Assembly: GCF_022815645.1 (NCBI RefSeq)
Contig: NZ_JALGRO010000008.1
Location: forward strand, 124,001 to 188,000
Direction of reading: 5' to 3'
DNA length: 64,000 nucleotides
From: Curtobacterium sp. VKM Ac-2922
GTDB lineage: Bacteria; Actinomycetota; Actinomycetes; Actinomycetales; Microbacteriaceae
The position numbers and the translations under genes are program-made. Position 1 is the first letter of the stretch, and the number at the start of each line of letters is the position of its first letter. The notes below the pieces were generated by a model. That model made no database searches, was not told the DNA's origin, and saw nothing but the letters and a program-made list of their open reading frames with translations. Shown here piece after piece: positions 47,151 to 54,919 of the stretch.

Positions 47151-48538
47151 GCGACGTCTCCCTCGGCGCCGACCTGGGTGGACCGGCCGGTGCGACGGTA
47201 GTACAGGAACACGCCGGCGCCGACGACCAACCAGACGATGCCGCCGACCTTGGCCTCGACCGCCGCGTTGAGCAGCACGTACCCGATGATCAGGAACCCG
47301 ATGAGCGGTACGACCAGGTGCAGCAGCCAGTTGCGCGAGTGGCCCTTGACCATGTGGTGCACGAACACCGACACGTGCAGCAGCATGAACCCGAACAGGG
47401 CGCCGAAGTTGACCAGGGACGAGATCGTGTCGATCTGGCCGACGAAGAACAGCACCAGGACCGCCGACAGCACTGACACGACGATGATCGCGTTCTGCGG
47501 GACCTTCCGCCCGTTCAGCCGGTGCAGGAAGGCGGGCAGCTGCCGGTCGCGGCTCATCGAGAAGAGCAGCCGGCTGGTGGCGGCCTGCGCGGCCATGGCG
47601 TTCGCGATGCCGACGGCCAGCACGTTGACGGCGAAGAAGGCCGTCGCCCACCCGCTCGAGGACGCCTGCTGCACGATGGTGAAGAACGCGTTGCCGGCCT
47701 CGCTGTCCGAGAACGACGCGCGGCCGCCGGCCAGGGCGCTGGCCAGCCAGGTCTGCACGACGAACAGGAACGCCACGATCACGAGCGCCAGGATCATCGC
47801 CGTGCCCGCACCGCCGCGGCGTCCGGTCGACTCCTCGGACAGGGTCGAGATGCCGTCGAAGCCCAGGAAGCTCAGCACGGCGATCGACAGGGCCGAGGCG
47901 ATGAGCGGCGCGGACACCTTGGCCGGGTCCCAGACCTGGTCGGTGCTGAACGACGCGTCCGGGACGGTGCCGCCGGTCAGGGCCGTGACGGCGATGACGA
48001 CGAAGACCACCACGAAGACGAGCTCGATGAGCAGGAAGACGCGGTTCGCCAGCTTGAGCGAGGACACCCCGAGCAGGTTGATCACGGTGTTGATCGCCAC
48101 GAACACCAGCGCCCACAGCCACCGCGGGGTGCCCGGGAAGATCCCGACCATGCTCTCGGCCGCGAACACGTACAGCAGCGTCGGGACGAGCAGGTAGTCG
48201 AGCAGGATCGCCCAGCCGGCGAAGAAGCCCGCGGTGGGGTGGATGCCCCGGCCGACGTACGAGAACACGCTGCCGGCCAACGGGATCGACTTCGCCATCT
48301 GCGCGTAGGCCAGCGCGGTGAAGATCATCGCGACGAGGCCGACCAGGTAGACCAACGGCACCATCCCCGAGGACGCGTTGTAGACGGTGCCGAAGATCGC
48401 CCACGGGGCGATCGGCACCATGAAGACCAGCCCGTAGATCAGCAGGTCGGTGGTGGAGACGGAGCGCTTGAGCTCCTGTTTGTAGCCGTACGCCTCGAGC
48501 TGCTGCTGCGCGGAGAGCTCGGTGTGCTGCTGCGACAT
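47147..48538 (-). CDS. APC-family amino acid permease
   Basis: 463-residue transporter with about twelve helices. The N-terminal LLIYGLVFMVPIAPWAIFG, FTALAYAQMAKSIPLAGSVFSYV and FDGISTLSEES are typical APC-superfamily signatures. Gene order (hydrolase, permease, amidase) suggests import of a peptide-like or amide compound, but the substrate is not shown. The gap from the hydrolase gene is 117 bases, so a second promoter is possible. Confidence 0.92.
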   Translation of the reverse strand: MSQQHTELSAQQQLEAYGYKQELKRSVSTTDLLIYGLVFMVPIAPWAIFGTVYNASSGMVPLVYLVGLVAMIFTALAYAQMAKSIPLAGSVFSYVGRGIHPTAGFFAGWAILLDYLLVPTLLYVFAAESMVGIFPGTPRWLWALVFVAINTVINLLGVSSLKLANRVFLLIELVFVVVFVVIAVTALTGGTVPDASFSTDQVWDPAKVSAPLIASALSIAVLSFLGFDGISTLSEESTGRRGGAGTAMILALVIVAFLFVVQTWLASALAGGRASFSDSEAGNAFFTIVQQASSSGWATAFFAVNVLAVGIANAMAAQAATSRLLFSMSRDRQLPAFLHRLNGRKVPQNAIIVVSVLSAVLVLFFVGQIDTISSLVNFGALFGFMLLHVSVFVHHMVKGHSRNWLLHLVVPLIGFLIIGYVLLNAAVEAKVGGIVWLVVGAGVFLYYRRTGRSTQVGAEGDVA

Positions 48539-48655
48539 GTCGGGTTCCGTTTCGTGGGAGGGACGGTGCTGGGGTGGGGGTGGGGGTGGGACGGGACGGA
48601 CGGGAGGCTCGTGGCGGGGTCCGGCAGGGGCCTCCAGGCCGGTGGGGTGGTCGGC

Positions 48656-49558
48656 TCAGTCGTCGTGCGCGGCCAGGAAGGCCGCGACGACCCGGCGGAA
48701 CTCCGCCGGCTGTTCCAGGTGCGAGCAGTGGCTCGCGCCGGCGAAGACGTGCTGGTGCACGTCGGCGATGCGCTCGACGAACGGCGCCCACGTGGCGGGG
48801 GTGGCCTCGTCGTGCTCGCCGGCGACCACCAGGGTGGGGACCGTGACGGCGTCGAGCCGGTCGACGACCGTCCAGTCGCGCATCGTGCCGATGACGTGGA
48901 ACTCGTTGGGGCCGTTCATGGTGTGGTAGACCGTCGGCTCGGCCTCCATCTGGGTCTCCGAGTCGACGAAGTCCTGCGGCATCGGGACGACACGGCACAC
49001 GTGGCGCTCGTAGAAGACCTGGGTCGCGGCCAGGTACTCCGGGTCGTCGGTGGTGCCGGCGTCCTCGTGCCGGGTCAGGGCGTCCTGCACGTCGGCGGGC
49101 AGCTGCGCGCGGAGCTCGGCGGCCCCGTCGACCCAGAGCTGCATCGACGCGGGGGAGTTGCAGATCGCCAGGCTGCGCAGGTGTGCGGGCTGACGCACCG
49201 CGATCTCGGCGCCGAGCATGCCGCCCCACGACTGTCCGAGCACGTGGTGGTCCCCGAGCCCCAGGTGAGCCACGAGTGCGGTGTACTCGTCGACGAACAG
49301 CTGCGGCTGCCAGAAGTCCGTCGGCGCGTCCGGGCGGTGACTCGACCGGCCGCAGCCGAACTGGTCGTGGTGGATGACGGTGCGGCCCGTCTCGTCGACC
49401 AGGGCCGCCAGGTTGCGCAGGTAGTCGTGCGCCATCCCGGGGCCGCCGTGCAGGACGACCAGGGGCAGGGCGCCGAGCGTCGGGACGTCGGGCTCGGTGA
49501 TCCGGTACCAGGTCTCGCCGTCCCGGAAGGGCATGGTCGCTTCGGTGGTGCTGGGCAT
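48656..49558 (-). CDS. Proline iminopeptidase-like alpha/beta hydrolase
   Basis: 300-residue hydrolase. LVVLHGGPGMAHDYL holds the HGGP oxyanion motif, HHDQFGCGRSSH follows, VLGQSWGGMLG carries the nucleophile Ser, and VVAGEHDEATP and ASHCSHLEQP supply Asp and His. The HGGPG and DQxGxGxS motifs match the S33 proline iminopeptidases and related amidases. ATG at 49558 is chosen; 49570 is an alternative. An AAAAGGTC/GACCTTTT operator lies just upstream. First gene of the operon. Confidence 0.88.
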   Translation of the reverse strand: MPSTTEATMPFRDGETWYRITEPDVPTLGALPLVVLHGGPGMAHDYLRNLAALVDETGRTVIHHDQFGCGRSSHRPDAPTDFWQPQLFVDEYTALVAHLGLGDHHVLGQSWGGMLGAEIAVRQPAHLRSLAICNSPASMQLWVDGAAELRAQLPADVQDALTRHEDAGTTDDPEYLAATQVFYERHVCRVVPMPQDFVDSETQMEAEPTVYHTMNGPNEFHVIGTMRDWTVVDRLDAVTVPTLVVAGEHDEATPATWAPFVERIADVHQHVFAGASHCSHLEQPAEFRRVVAAFLAAHDD

Positions 49559-49578
49559 GCGGGTCAGCATGGACCCGG

Positions 49579-49602
49579 AAAAGGTCCCAGGCAAGACCTT
49601 TT
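49579..49602. promoter_or_regulatory. Candidate GntR operator
   Basis: AAAAGGTC and GACCTTTT are perfect complements with eight bases between. The site lies 21 bases from the hydrolase start and 37 bases from the GntR start, between divergent genes. This supports control of the amidase operon by the GntR protein. Confidence 0.7.
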
Positions 49603-49638
49603 CACCTGCTTTAACCTGGCCGTAACAGGGGAAGGCGG

Positions 49639-50376
49639 GTGCGGGTGTCCGATCGAGGGACCGAGACGCGGGTCGACGAGGTCGAGGACCGGCTGGTCAC
49701 CGCCGTCGCCGTGGGCGAGTACCTGCCCGGCGCCGGGCTGCCCCCGGAGCGGGAACTCGCGGCGCTGCTGGGCGTCGCACGCGTCACCGTGCGCGGGGCA
49801 CTCGCGCGGCTGGTCGACCGCGGACTGCTCGAGACCCGCCGGGGTCGCGGGGGCGGGACCTTCGTCCGGACCCAGTGGCCCGACTCGTCGTCCCAGGCGG
49901 TCGGCCGCGTGCTGCTGGCGCGGTGGGCCGGCATCCAGGACACCGCCGACGCGATCGCGTTGCTGCACGGGGCCCTGGCGACGGCCGCAGCCGAGCGTGC
50001 GACGGCGGTGGACGCCGGGACCATCCGGGCGCACCTGGCCTCGTTCCGTGATGCGGCCTCCGGGCTCGAGAAGCAGCAGGCCGACGCGTTGCTGCACCGG
50101 GCGATCATCGACGCGGCGCGCAACGACGCCCTGCGCACGGCGCTCGCCACGTTGGAGTCGCAGATCTCGATCGCAGCGCCGGCGCACCTGTGGGGGATGG
50201 TCGACGGCATGGCCGACATGGAGCAGCGTGCGCTGCGCGAGCACGAGGAACTCGTCGACGCCGTGTGCGACGGTCGGGCGGCCGAGGCGGGCGTGATCGC
50301 GCGCCGGCACGTCGGGATCGACGTCGAGCTGCTGGAGCGCGCGATGTTGCGCGCGGGGCAGGTGCCGCAGGGGTAG
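49639..50376 (+). CDS. GntR-family (FadR-type) transcriptional regulator
   Basis: 245-residue regulator. The N-terminal winged helix is LPPERELAALLGVARVTVRGALARLVDRGLLETRRGRGGGTFV, and the C-terminal all-helical FCD-like ligand domain includes HRAIIDAARNDALRTAL and EHEELVDAVCDGRAAEAGVIARRHV. GTG at 49639 has GGGGAAGG upstream. It is divergent from the hydrolase-permease-amidase operon with an operator palindrome between, so it probably represses that operon until a substrate appears. Confidence 0.92.
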   Translation: MRVSDRGTETRVDEVEDRLVTAVAVGEYLPGAGLPPERELAALLGVARVTVRGALARLVDRGLLETRRGRGGGTFVRTQWPDSSSQAVGRVLLARWAGIQDTADAIALLHGALATAAAERATAVDAGTIRAHLASFRDAASGLEKQQADALLHRAIIDAARNDALRTALATLESQISIAAPAHLWGMVDGMADMEQRALREHEELVDAVCDGRAAEAGVIARRHVGIDVELLERAMLRAGQVPQG

Positions 50377-50418
50377 CAGCGCTGCGCCGTGCGTGCTGCC
50401 CGCCGCCCGCTGCCCGCC

Positions 50419-50490
50419 GCCGAGACTCGGCCAGGCGGACAGTTTCCGGCGTACGGACGCCGAAAACTGTCCGCCGGGGCGAGTCTCGGC
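50419..50490. repeat. Dispersed palindromic element, copy 2
   Basis: Thirty-three-base arms with three mismatches and a six-base loop. The left arm reads GCCGAGACTCGG then GGCGGACAGTTT. It shares the outer core and GCGGACA with the element at 14687. It lies after the GntR gene and may end its transcript. Confidence 0.9.
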
Positions 50491-50533
50491 AGCACGCTCG
50501 CGCTGCTGCGCGGCCGTGGGTAGGGTGTCGAGC

Positions 50534-50548
50534 ATGCAGTGCCGCTGA
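50534..50548 (+). CDS. Four-codon leaderless leader ORF (MQCR) before the dehydrogenase gene
   Basis: ATG CAG TGC CGC TGA begins seven bases after a TAGGGT -10 box (50521-50526), the exact spacing of a leaderless start. The real dehydrogenase ATG is 55 bases further on with its own GAGAGG site. In actinobacteria, short leaderless ORFs with cysteine codons can control downstream genes by attenuation. Here that role is inference; the alternative is a chance ATG at the transcript start. Confidence 0.45.
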   Translation: MQCR

Positions 50549-50602
50549 ACCGTCTCCGATCCCCACCCGCGCCGACTCCCGGCGCCCTTCGAGAGGTTCA
50601 CC

Positions 50603-51469
50603 ATGTCCGCACACCTGCCCCTGGTCGGCAAGACCGCCCTGGTCACCGGCGTCTCACGGCGCCGCGGCATCGGGTTCGCCGTCGCCACCGAGCTCGCCAC
50701 CCTCGGGGCGAACGTCGTCATCCACCACCACCGGCCGCACGACCTCGACCTGCCGTGGGGTGGTGACGACCTGGACGCGGTCCGGGACGGCGTGCGCGGC
50801 GCACTGGTCGAGGGCGCCCGGTTCGCGGACGTGTCCGCCGACCTGTCCGACCCCTCGACCGTGCCCGAGGTCATCTCGGCCGCGGCGGCACTCACCGGCG
50901 CGATCGACGTGCTGGTGTGCAACCACGCCAAGAGCGGGGACGACGGCAGCATCCTCGACATGACGCCCGAGCGGCTCACCGCGTTCTGGGAGGTCAACAC
51001 GCGCGCGACGATGCTGCTGACCGCTGAGTTCGCCCGACGTCGCGCACCCGTCGCCGAGGAACCCCGACGCCCGGGGGACCGGATCGCGGGGAACGGCCCG
51101 TACGCCGAGGCCCAGGGGCACGTGTTCTGGATGACCTCGGGCCAGATCCACGGTGCGATGCGCGGCGAGGTGGCCTATGCGGCGAGCAAGGCCGCCCTGG
51201 CCGGGGTGACCGCCACGGTCGCCGCGGAACTGCTCGAGCTCGGGATCGTGCTCAACACGATCAACCCCGGACCGGTGAACACGGGCTACATGGACCCCGA
51301 GACCACCGACCGGTCGCTCGAGGACCTGGAATCGTACGTCGCGAGCACCCCGTTCGGGCGGGTCGGGCGGCCCCAGGACCCGGCAGCGCTCATCGGCTGG
51401 TTGGCGACGGCGCGCGGCAGCTGGGTCGTCGGACAGGTGCTGACCTCGGACGGCGGGTTCGGGCTGTGA
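50603..51469 (+). CDS. Short-chain dehydrogenase/reductase
   Basis: 288-residue SDR. The cofactor motif is VTGVSRRRGIGFAVA, CNHAKSG replaces the usual NNAG, and the active site is MTSGQIHG with YAASKAAL (Tyr and Lys). The C-terminus ends VLTSDGGFGL as in FabG-like SDRs. The ATG has GAGAGG upstream. A short cysteine-containing leader ORF precedes it. The next gene overlaps by four bases (GTGA). Substrate not known. Confidence 0.9.
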   Translation: MSAHLPLVGKTALVTGVSRRRGIGFAVATELATLGANVVIHHHRPHDLDLPWGGDDLDAVRDGVRGALVEGARFADVSADLSDPSTVPEVISAAAALTGAIDVLVCNHAKSGDDGSILDMTPERLTAFWEVNTRATMLLTAEFARRRAPVAEEPRRPGDRIAGNGPYAEAQGHVFWMTSGQIHGAMRGEVAYAASKAALAGVTATVAAELLELGIVLNTINPGPVNTGYMDPETTDRSLEDLESYVASTPFGRVGRPQDPAALIGWLATARGSWVVGQVLTSDGGFGL

Positions 51470-51942
51470 GTGCGGACGCCGACCGTGACGTGCTCGAGCT
51501 GCTCGAGTACGCGGCGGCGCGTCTCGTCGAGCGGATGGTGGGGCTGACCGACGACGAGTGGTCGTGGAGGCCGGTACCGGGCGACCCGGACGTGTCGATC
51601 CGGTGGCGGCTCGACCACGTCACCGCCACGCTCACCGAGGAGCGGAACCGGACCTGGCTGGGCAAGCCGACCCGCGCCGAGGGCGACTCGGCCCGGCCCG
51701 TGTCCTCGGCAGCTGCAGCGCGGGCGGCGCTCGGCGACGCGATCGCCGCGTTCACCGACCTGGTGCGCGAGCGGGCGGGCACGCTCGGTGAGCCGATCGG
51801 CGCCGTCGCCGGACCGTACGGTGATGCGACCCGGCGGTCGTTCGTGCTGCACGTCGTCGACGAGCTCGTCCACCACGGTGCCGAGGCGGCGCTGCTGCGG
51901 GACCTGTACGCGGGTGGTGCTGCCGGGCAGCCGTCGACCTGA
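51466..51942 (+). CDS. DinB-family protein
   Basis: 158-residue four-helix-bundle protein of the DinB superfamily. LLEYAAARLVERMVGLTDDEWSWRPVPG is the typical N-terminus, RLDHVTATLTEERN carries the first metal-ligand-type His, and LHVVDELVHHGAEAALLRDLY the later pair. Members include thiol-dependent S-transferases and many uncharacterised proteins. GTG start overlaps the SDR stop, so both are cotranscribed. Confidence 0.82.
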   Translation: MSADADRDVLELLEYAAARLVERMVGLTDDEWSWRPVPGDPDVSIRWRLDHVTATLTEERNRTWLGKPTRAEGDSARPVSSAAAARAALGDAIAAFTDLVRERAGTLGEPIGAVAGPYGDATRRSFVLHVVDELVHHGAEAALLRDLYAGGAAGQPST

Positions 51943-51978
51943 TCCGTGTCCGTCGGCCGCGGGTGTGTTCCGTGGTGG

Positions 51979-52476
51979 TCAGGGCCGGGCCGGATCGTCG
52001 TCGTCCTGGCCGTCGGCGAACGCGTACGAGCCACCGTCGAGCGTGCGCACGAGCAGTCCCAGGTCGACGCCGTCGCGCCGGATGGTCGACACGTCGGCCG
52101 CGAACATGGCGATCGCGGCGTTCAGCACGGCTTCGGGGACGTTCGTGCGTCGCCCCAGCCGCTGCGCCACGGTGTCGAGGACCGCGGTGCAGACGCGGTG
52201 CCGTGCGGGCTCGTTGACGGGCAGCGGGTCGATGCGCTCGAACTGCAGGAGCGCCGAGGGGTCGAGCAGGTCACGCAGGCCGGCGGCGGTGTCGCGCAGC
52301 AATTCCTGGTCCACGGAGCCGTCCGTACGGATCCAGTCGAAGTGTGCGAGTGCCTGCGGCGCACGGTCTGGACCGGCGGTCCCTGCTCGGGTGACGGCGT
52401 CGCGCAGCTTCGGGTCGGCCAGGACTGCGGCTGTCTGTCGTGCGCGTGCGAGGGCGTCGCGGTGTCGCTTGCTCAT
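51979..52476 (-). CDS. DUF2087-like protein
   Basis: 165-residue protein. The centre LLQFERIDPLPVNEPARHRVCTAVLDTVAQRLG and following VPEAVLNAAIAMFAADVSTIRRDGVDLGLL resembles DUF2087, a small domain often fused to regulators. The N-terminus (SKRHRDALARARQTAAVLADPKL) is helical and basic. An ATG three codons upstream (52485) is also possible. Function unknown; convergent with the DinB gene. Confidence 0.65.
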   Translation of the reverse strand: MSKRHRDALARARQTAAVLADPKLRDAVTRAGTAGPDRAPQALAHFDWIRTDGSVDQELLRDTAAGLRDLLDPSALLQFERIDPLPVNEPARHRVCTAVLDTVAQRLGRRTNVPEAVLNAAIAMFAADVSTIRRDGVDLGLLVRTLDGGSYAFADGQDDDDPARP

Positions 52477-52574
52477 GGTGACCATGATGGCCCGGGTCGC
52501 AGCCGCCGCGGACCGGGGGGACGGCACGAGCGGCCCGGCGACGTCCGCCGGACCGCTCGTCCTGGACGCTGCGA

Positions 52575-53228
52575 TCAACCGCAGTGTGACTTCCACACCA
52601 GCGGGAAGTCGAACCAGTAGCCGCGCCCGCATCCGCCGCTCTTGATGAACTCAGCCGCGCCGGCCACGAGTGCGCCGAGCGCCGCGCACGACACCTTCGA
52701 CAGGTCGAGACTGATGCACACGGCGGCCAGGTAGACGCCGGCGCCGACGGTGATGATCACCCGGACGACCTGCCCGGAGATGAAGTACTCGTGGTTGTTC
52801 CACCAGTGCTTGCTCTCGGTGATGCCCCCGGCGGCGCCGGTGCTCGCGGCCGGTGCAGACGTGACCTGACGGACGTCGTTCCTGGTGAGGTGTCCCGCGG
52901 TGGACTCGGCGGCCGTGGTGCTCGAGGCGTCGAGGTCGGCCCACGGGGCGACCCGGTGGCCGTTGGCTGTGAACCCAGTGGTGGCGAGCTGCTCGAGCGC
53001 CGCTGTCGAGACCCGACCGGCGTCGAGGTCGGCGGCGACGGTGCCACGCTCGATCGAGGTGATGACGGCGGTCTGCGCGGCGGTGTGGTGGTCGGCGGCG
53101 TCAGCGAACGCTGCGGGTCCCGGCGCGACGAGGACGGCGAGCAGCGCTGCCGCCGTGACGACGGCGGCCGCGAGCAGGTTCTTCGGCGCGCGTGTGGTGG
53201 TGCGTGGTCGGACGGAGTGTTCCATCAT
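52575..53228 (-). CDS. Secreted cysteine-containing protein of unknown function
   Basis: 217-residue protein with a clear signal peptide: basic start (RPRTTTRAPKN), hydrophobic core (LLAAAVVTAAALLAVLVA) and a cleavage-like AFADAAD. The mature part is Ala/Thr-rich, then has HWWNNHEYFISGQ, a hydrophobic stretch (VVRVIITVGAGVYLAAVCI) and a short tail GCGRGYWFDFPLVWKSHCG. Four cysteines lie in the last 50 residues. The form recalls secreted bacteriocin-like proteins, but no family is recognised. Tandem ATGs at 53228 and 53225 follow GAAGGG. Confidence 0.75.
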   Translation of the reverse strand: MMEHSVRPRTTTRAPKNLLAAAVVTAAALLAVLVAPGPAAFADAADHHTAAQTAVITSIERGTVAADLDAGRVSTAALEQLATTGFTANGHRVAPWADLDASSTTAAESTAGHLTRNDVRQVTSAPAASTGAAGGITESKHWWNNHEYFISGQVVRVIITVGAGVYLAAVCISLDLSKVSCAALGALVAGAAEFIKSGGCGRGYWFDFPLVWKSHCG

Positions 53229-53532
53229 CGGAGCCCTTCGAGATCCTGATCGGGTGACGATCACCCGGCACCGATGGTCCGGTCGGCGGGCATCGACCAG
53301 GCAACCAGCCGAGGGCGTCGACACGAACCATGGGGTCCGGCCAGACGAACGTCTGATGAAACGGCTCTCAGTGCAGCGTGCAACTCCACCCCGCCGGAGG
53401 CCTCGGGGCTGAGCGTCCTCTCGGCCCCGGGGCAGTGTGCCGACGAAGCCCTGGGAGCCGTGGGAGGTGTCTGTCCTGCTCCATACGATCGTCTTGCGAA
53501 ATCGATGTCACCCCGAACGGAACGAGGCGGTC
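53229..53532. other. 304-base intergenic region between two divergent genes
   Basis: This holds the promoters of the secreted protein gene (minus) and the YrdC-like gene (plus). CATACGAT near 53484 is a possible -10 for the plus strand. A CGGGTGA-CGA-TCACCCG palindrome is at 53251. I see no convincing small gene or RNA in the rest. Confidence 0.5.
53251..53267. promoter_or_regulatory. CGGGTGA-N3-TCACCCG palindrome upstream of the secreted protein gene
   Basis: Seven-base perfect arms with a three-base centre, 23 bases before the gene start on the minus strand. It could be an operator or a hairpin in the 5' untranslated region. Confidence 0.5.
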
Positions 53533-54312
53533 TTGACCACACAACCGATGCACTGGAACGACCACGTCCGCCAGCAGGCGGTGGAACGGCTCGGCGATCC
53601 CGGCGGGATGGTCGTCGCGCCCACGAAGGTCGGCTACATCGTCATGACGACTGATCGCCGCGGCCTCGAGCGGAAGTTCGACGCCAAGCAGCGGCCGCTC
53701 TCGAAGCCCGGCGTCGTGCTGGTCAGCTCGCTCGAGATGCTGCACGAACTCGCCGAGACGAATCCCGAGATCGACGCCCTGTACCAGCGGTGCTGGGACG
53801 AGGACGTGCTGCTCGGGTGCATCCTGCCCTGGCGCGCGAGCGGCGAACGGCGCATCCCCGCGGACGGCTCTCGCGAGCTGGTGATGGACGCCCGATCGAC
53901 GTCGTGCTTCGTCATCCGGTTCGGTGTGCCGGCCGAGGCGATCGCGCGCGACCTGTGGGAGCGGCACGGTCTGCTGTCGTTCGCCAGTTCCGCGAACCCG
54001 TCCGGGCAGGGCAACCGCGGCGTGCTCGCCGGCATCGGGGAGCGCATCTCCGCCGCTGCCGACCTGCTCGTCGAGGCGGACGACTACGTCGCGTCGATCC
54101 AGCCGGACCGTGATGCGGACACCCGGTGGGAGCAGGGCGTCATGGTCTCGATGGTCGACCAGGACGGACACCTGGTCCCCGAGCAGCACGGGGCCCGGTC
54201 GGTGACGCCCGCGCCGTCGCTGATCCGGAAGGGGCTCGACCTCGACCGCATCATGCGGTTCCTGTCCGACCGGTTCCCGAGCTGGGACCACCGCCACGGC
54301 CAGTACCACTGA
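53533..54312 (+). CDS. YrdC/Sua5-type protein
   Basis: 259-residue protein with a YrdC-like nucleotide-binding fold: GMVVAPTKVGYIVMTTD near residues 20-36, a FDAKQRPLSKPGVVLVSS substrate loop (K-x-R-P) and LLSFASSANPSGQGNRG (SAN-x-SG). True Sua5 makes threonylcarbamoyl-AMP for tRNA modification; this is a divergent paralogue, so the function is open. The start is uncertain: TTG at 53533 with a weak GAGG, or ATG at 53548. Confidence 0.75.
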   Translation: MTTQPMHWNDHVRQQAVERLGDPGGMVVAPTKVGYIVMTTDRRGLERKFDAKQRPLSKPGVVLVSSLEMLHELAETNPEIDALYQRCWDEDVLLGCILPWRASGERRIPADGSRELVMDARSTSCFVIRFGVPAEAIARDLWERHGLLSFASSANPSGQGNRGVLAGIGERISAAADLLVEADDYVASIQPDRDADTRWEQGVMVSMVDQDGHLVPEQHGARSVTPAPSLIRKGLDLDRIMRFLSDRFPSWDHRHGQYH

Positions 54313-54384
54313 GCCGTCCGACGACTCCGCCTCCCCGACGCACCGAGCCACATCCCTGAACCGTCGCTCTGGAAGGACATCGTC

Positions 54385-54849
54385 ATGCCTGTTCCTCGTC
54401 TCCGCACACCACTCCGGCGTTCCCGCCTCGTCGCGATCAGCGCAGCGCCCCTGCTGGTCACCTGCGCCGTCCTGGGGGCCACGCCGGCCGCGTGGGCGGC
54501 ACCGACGACCACATCCGATGTCGCCGCGCACCACGCGGTGACGGTCACCCTGTCGACCCAGATGCGTCGACAGGGTGACGTCGTGACCTCGGTACTGCTG
54601 CAGGGGCCGGACCCCGTGACCGGTCGGCCCGGGTGGTCGCGCTGCGTCGACCTGCCGCAGTCCGGGCTGCCGGTCTGGACCAGCCTGCAGGTCCGGCTGG
54701 CGTACCCGGCGACGTACACGACGTCGGCCTACAGCGACTTCGCGTGCTCGAACGGGTACGACTACCGCTGGTCGACCGGCCCGATCTCGACACGGCTCCA
54801 GCACTGGGTCGTGTACACGTTCCGCTCGCCGAAGATCACCCTGCGCTGA
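54385..54849 (+). CDS. Small secreted protein of unknown function
   Basis: 154-residue protein with a signal peptide: basic LRTPLRRSRL, hydrophobic SAAPLLVTCAVLGATPA and cleavage around AWAAP. The mature region is Thr/Ser-rich with two cysteines (WSRCVDLP, DFACSNGY) that may form a disulfide, and has no known domain. GGAAGGA precedes the ATG. It lies 72 bases after the YrdC-like gene on the same strand and converges with the phospholipase gene. Confidence 0.75.
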   Translation: MPVPRLRTPLRRSRLVAISAAPLLVTCAVLGATPAAWAAPTTTSDVAAHHAVTVTLSTQMRRQGDVVTSVLLQGPDPVTGRPGWSRCVDLPQSGLPVWTSLQVRLAYPATYTTSAYSDFACSNGYDYRWSTGPISTRLQHWVVYTFRSPKITLR

Positions 54850-54919
54850 GCCGCACACCCGGGCGCCGCACGACCGCATCGGCCGTGCGGTGCCCCGGGA
54901 GTGGGTCGCACGCGCGTGG

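Noticed and set aside
47151-49229. Upstream part of a 1002-codon minus-strand frame
   Set aside because: Only the last 310 codons are a real gene (amidase); the rest is a shadow of the permease and hydrolase genes.
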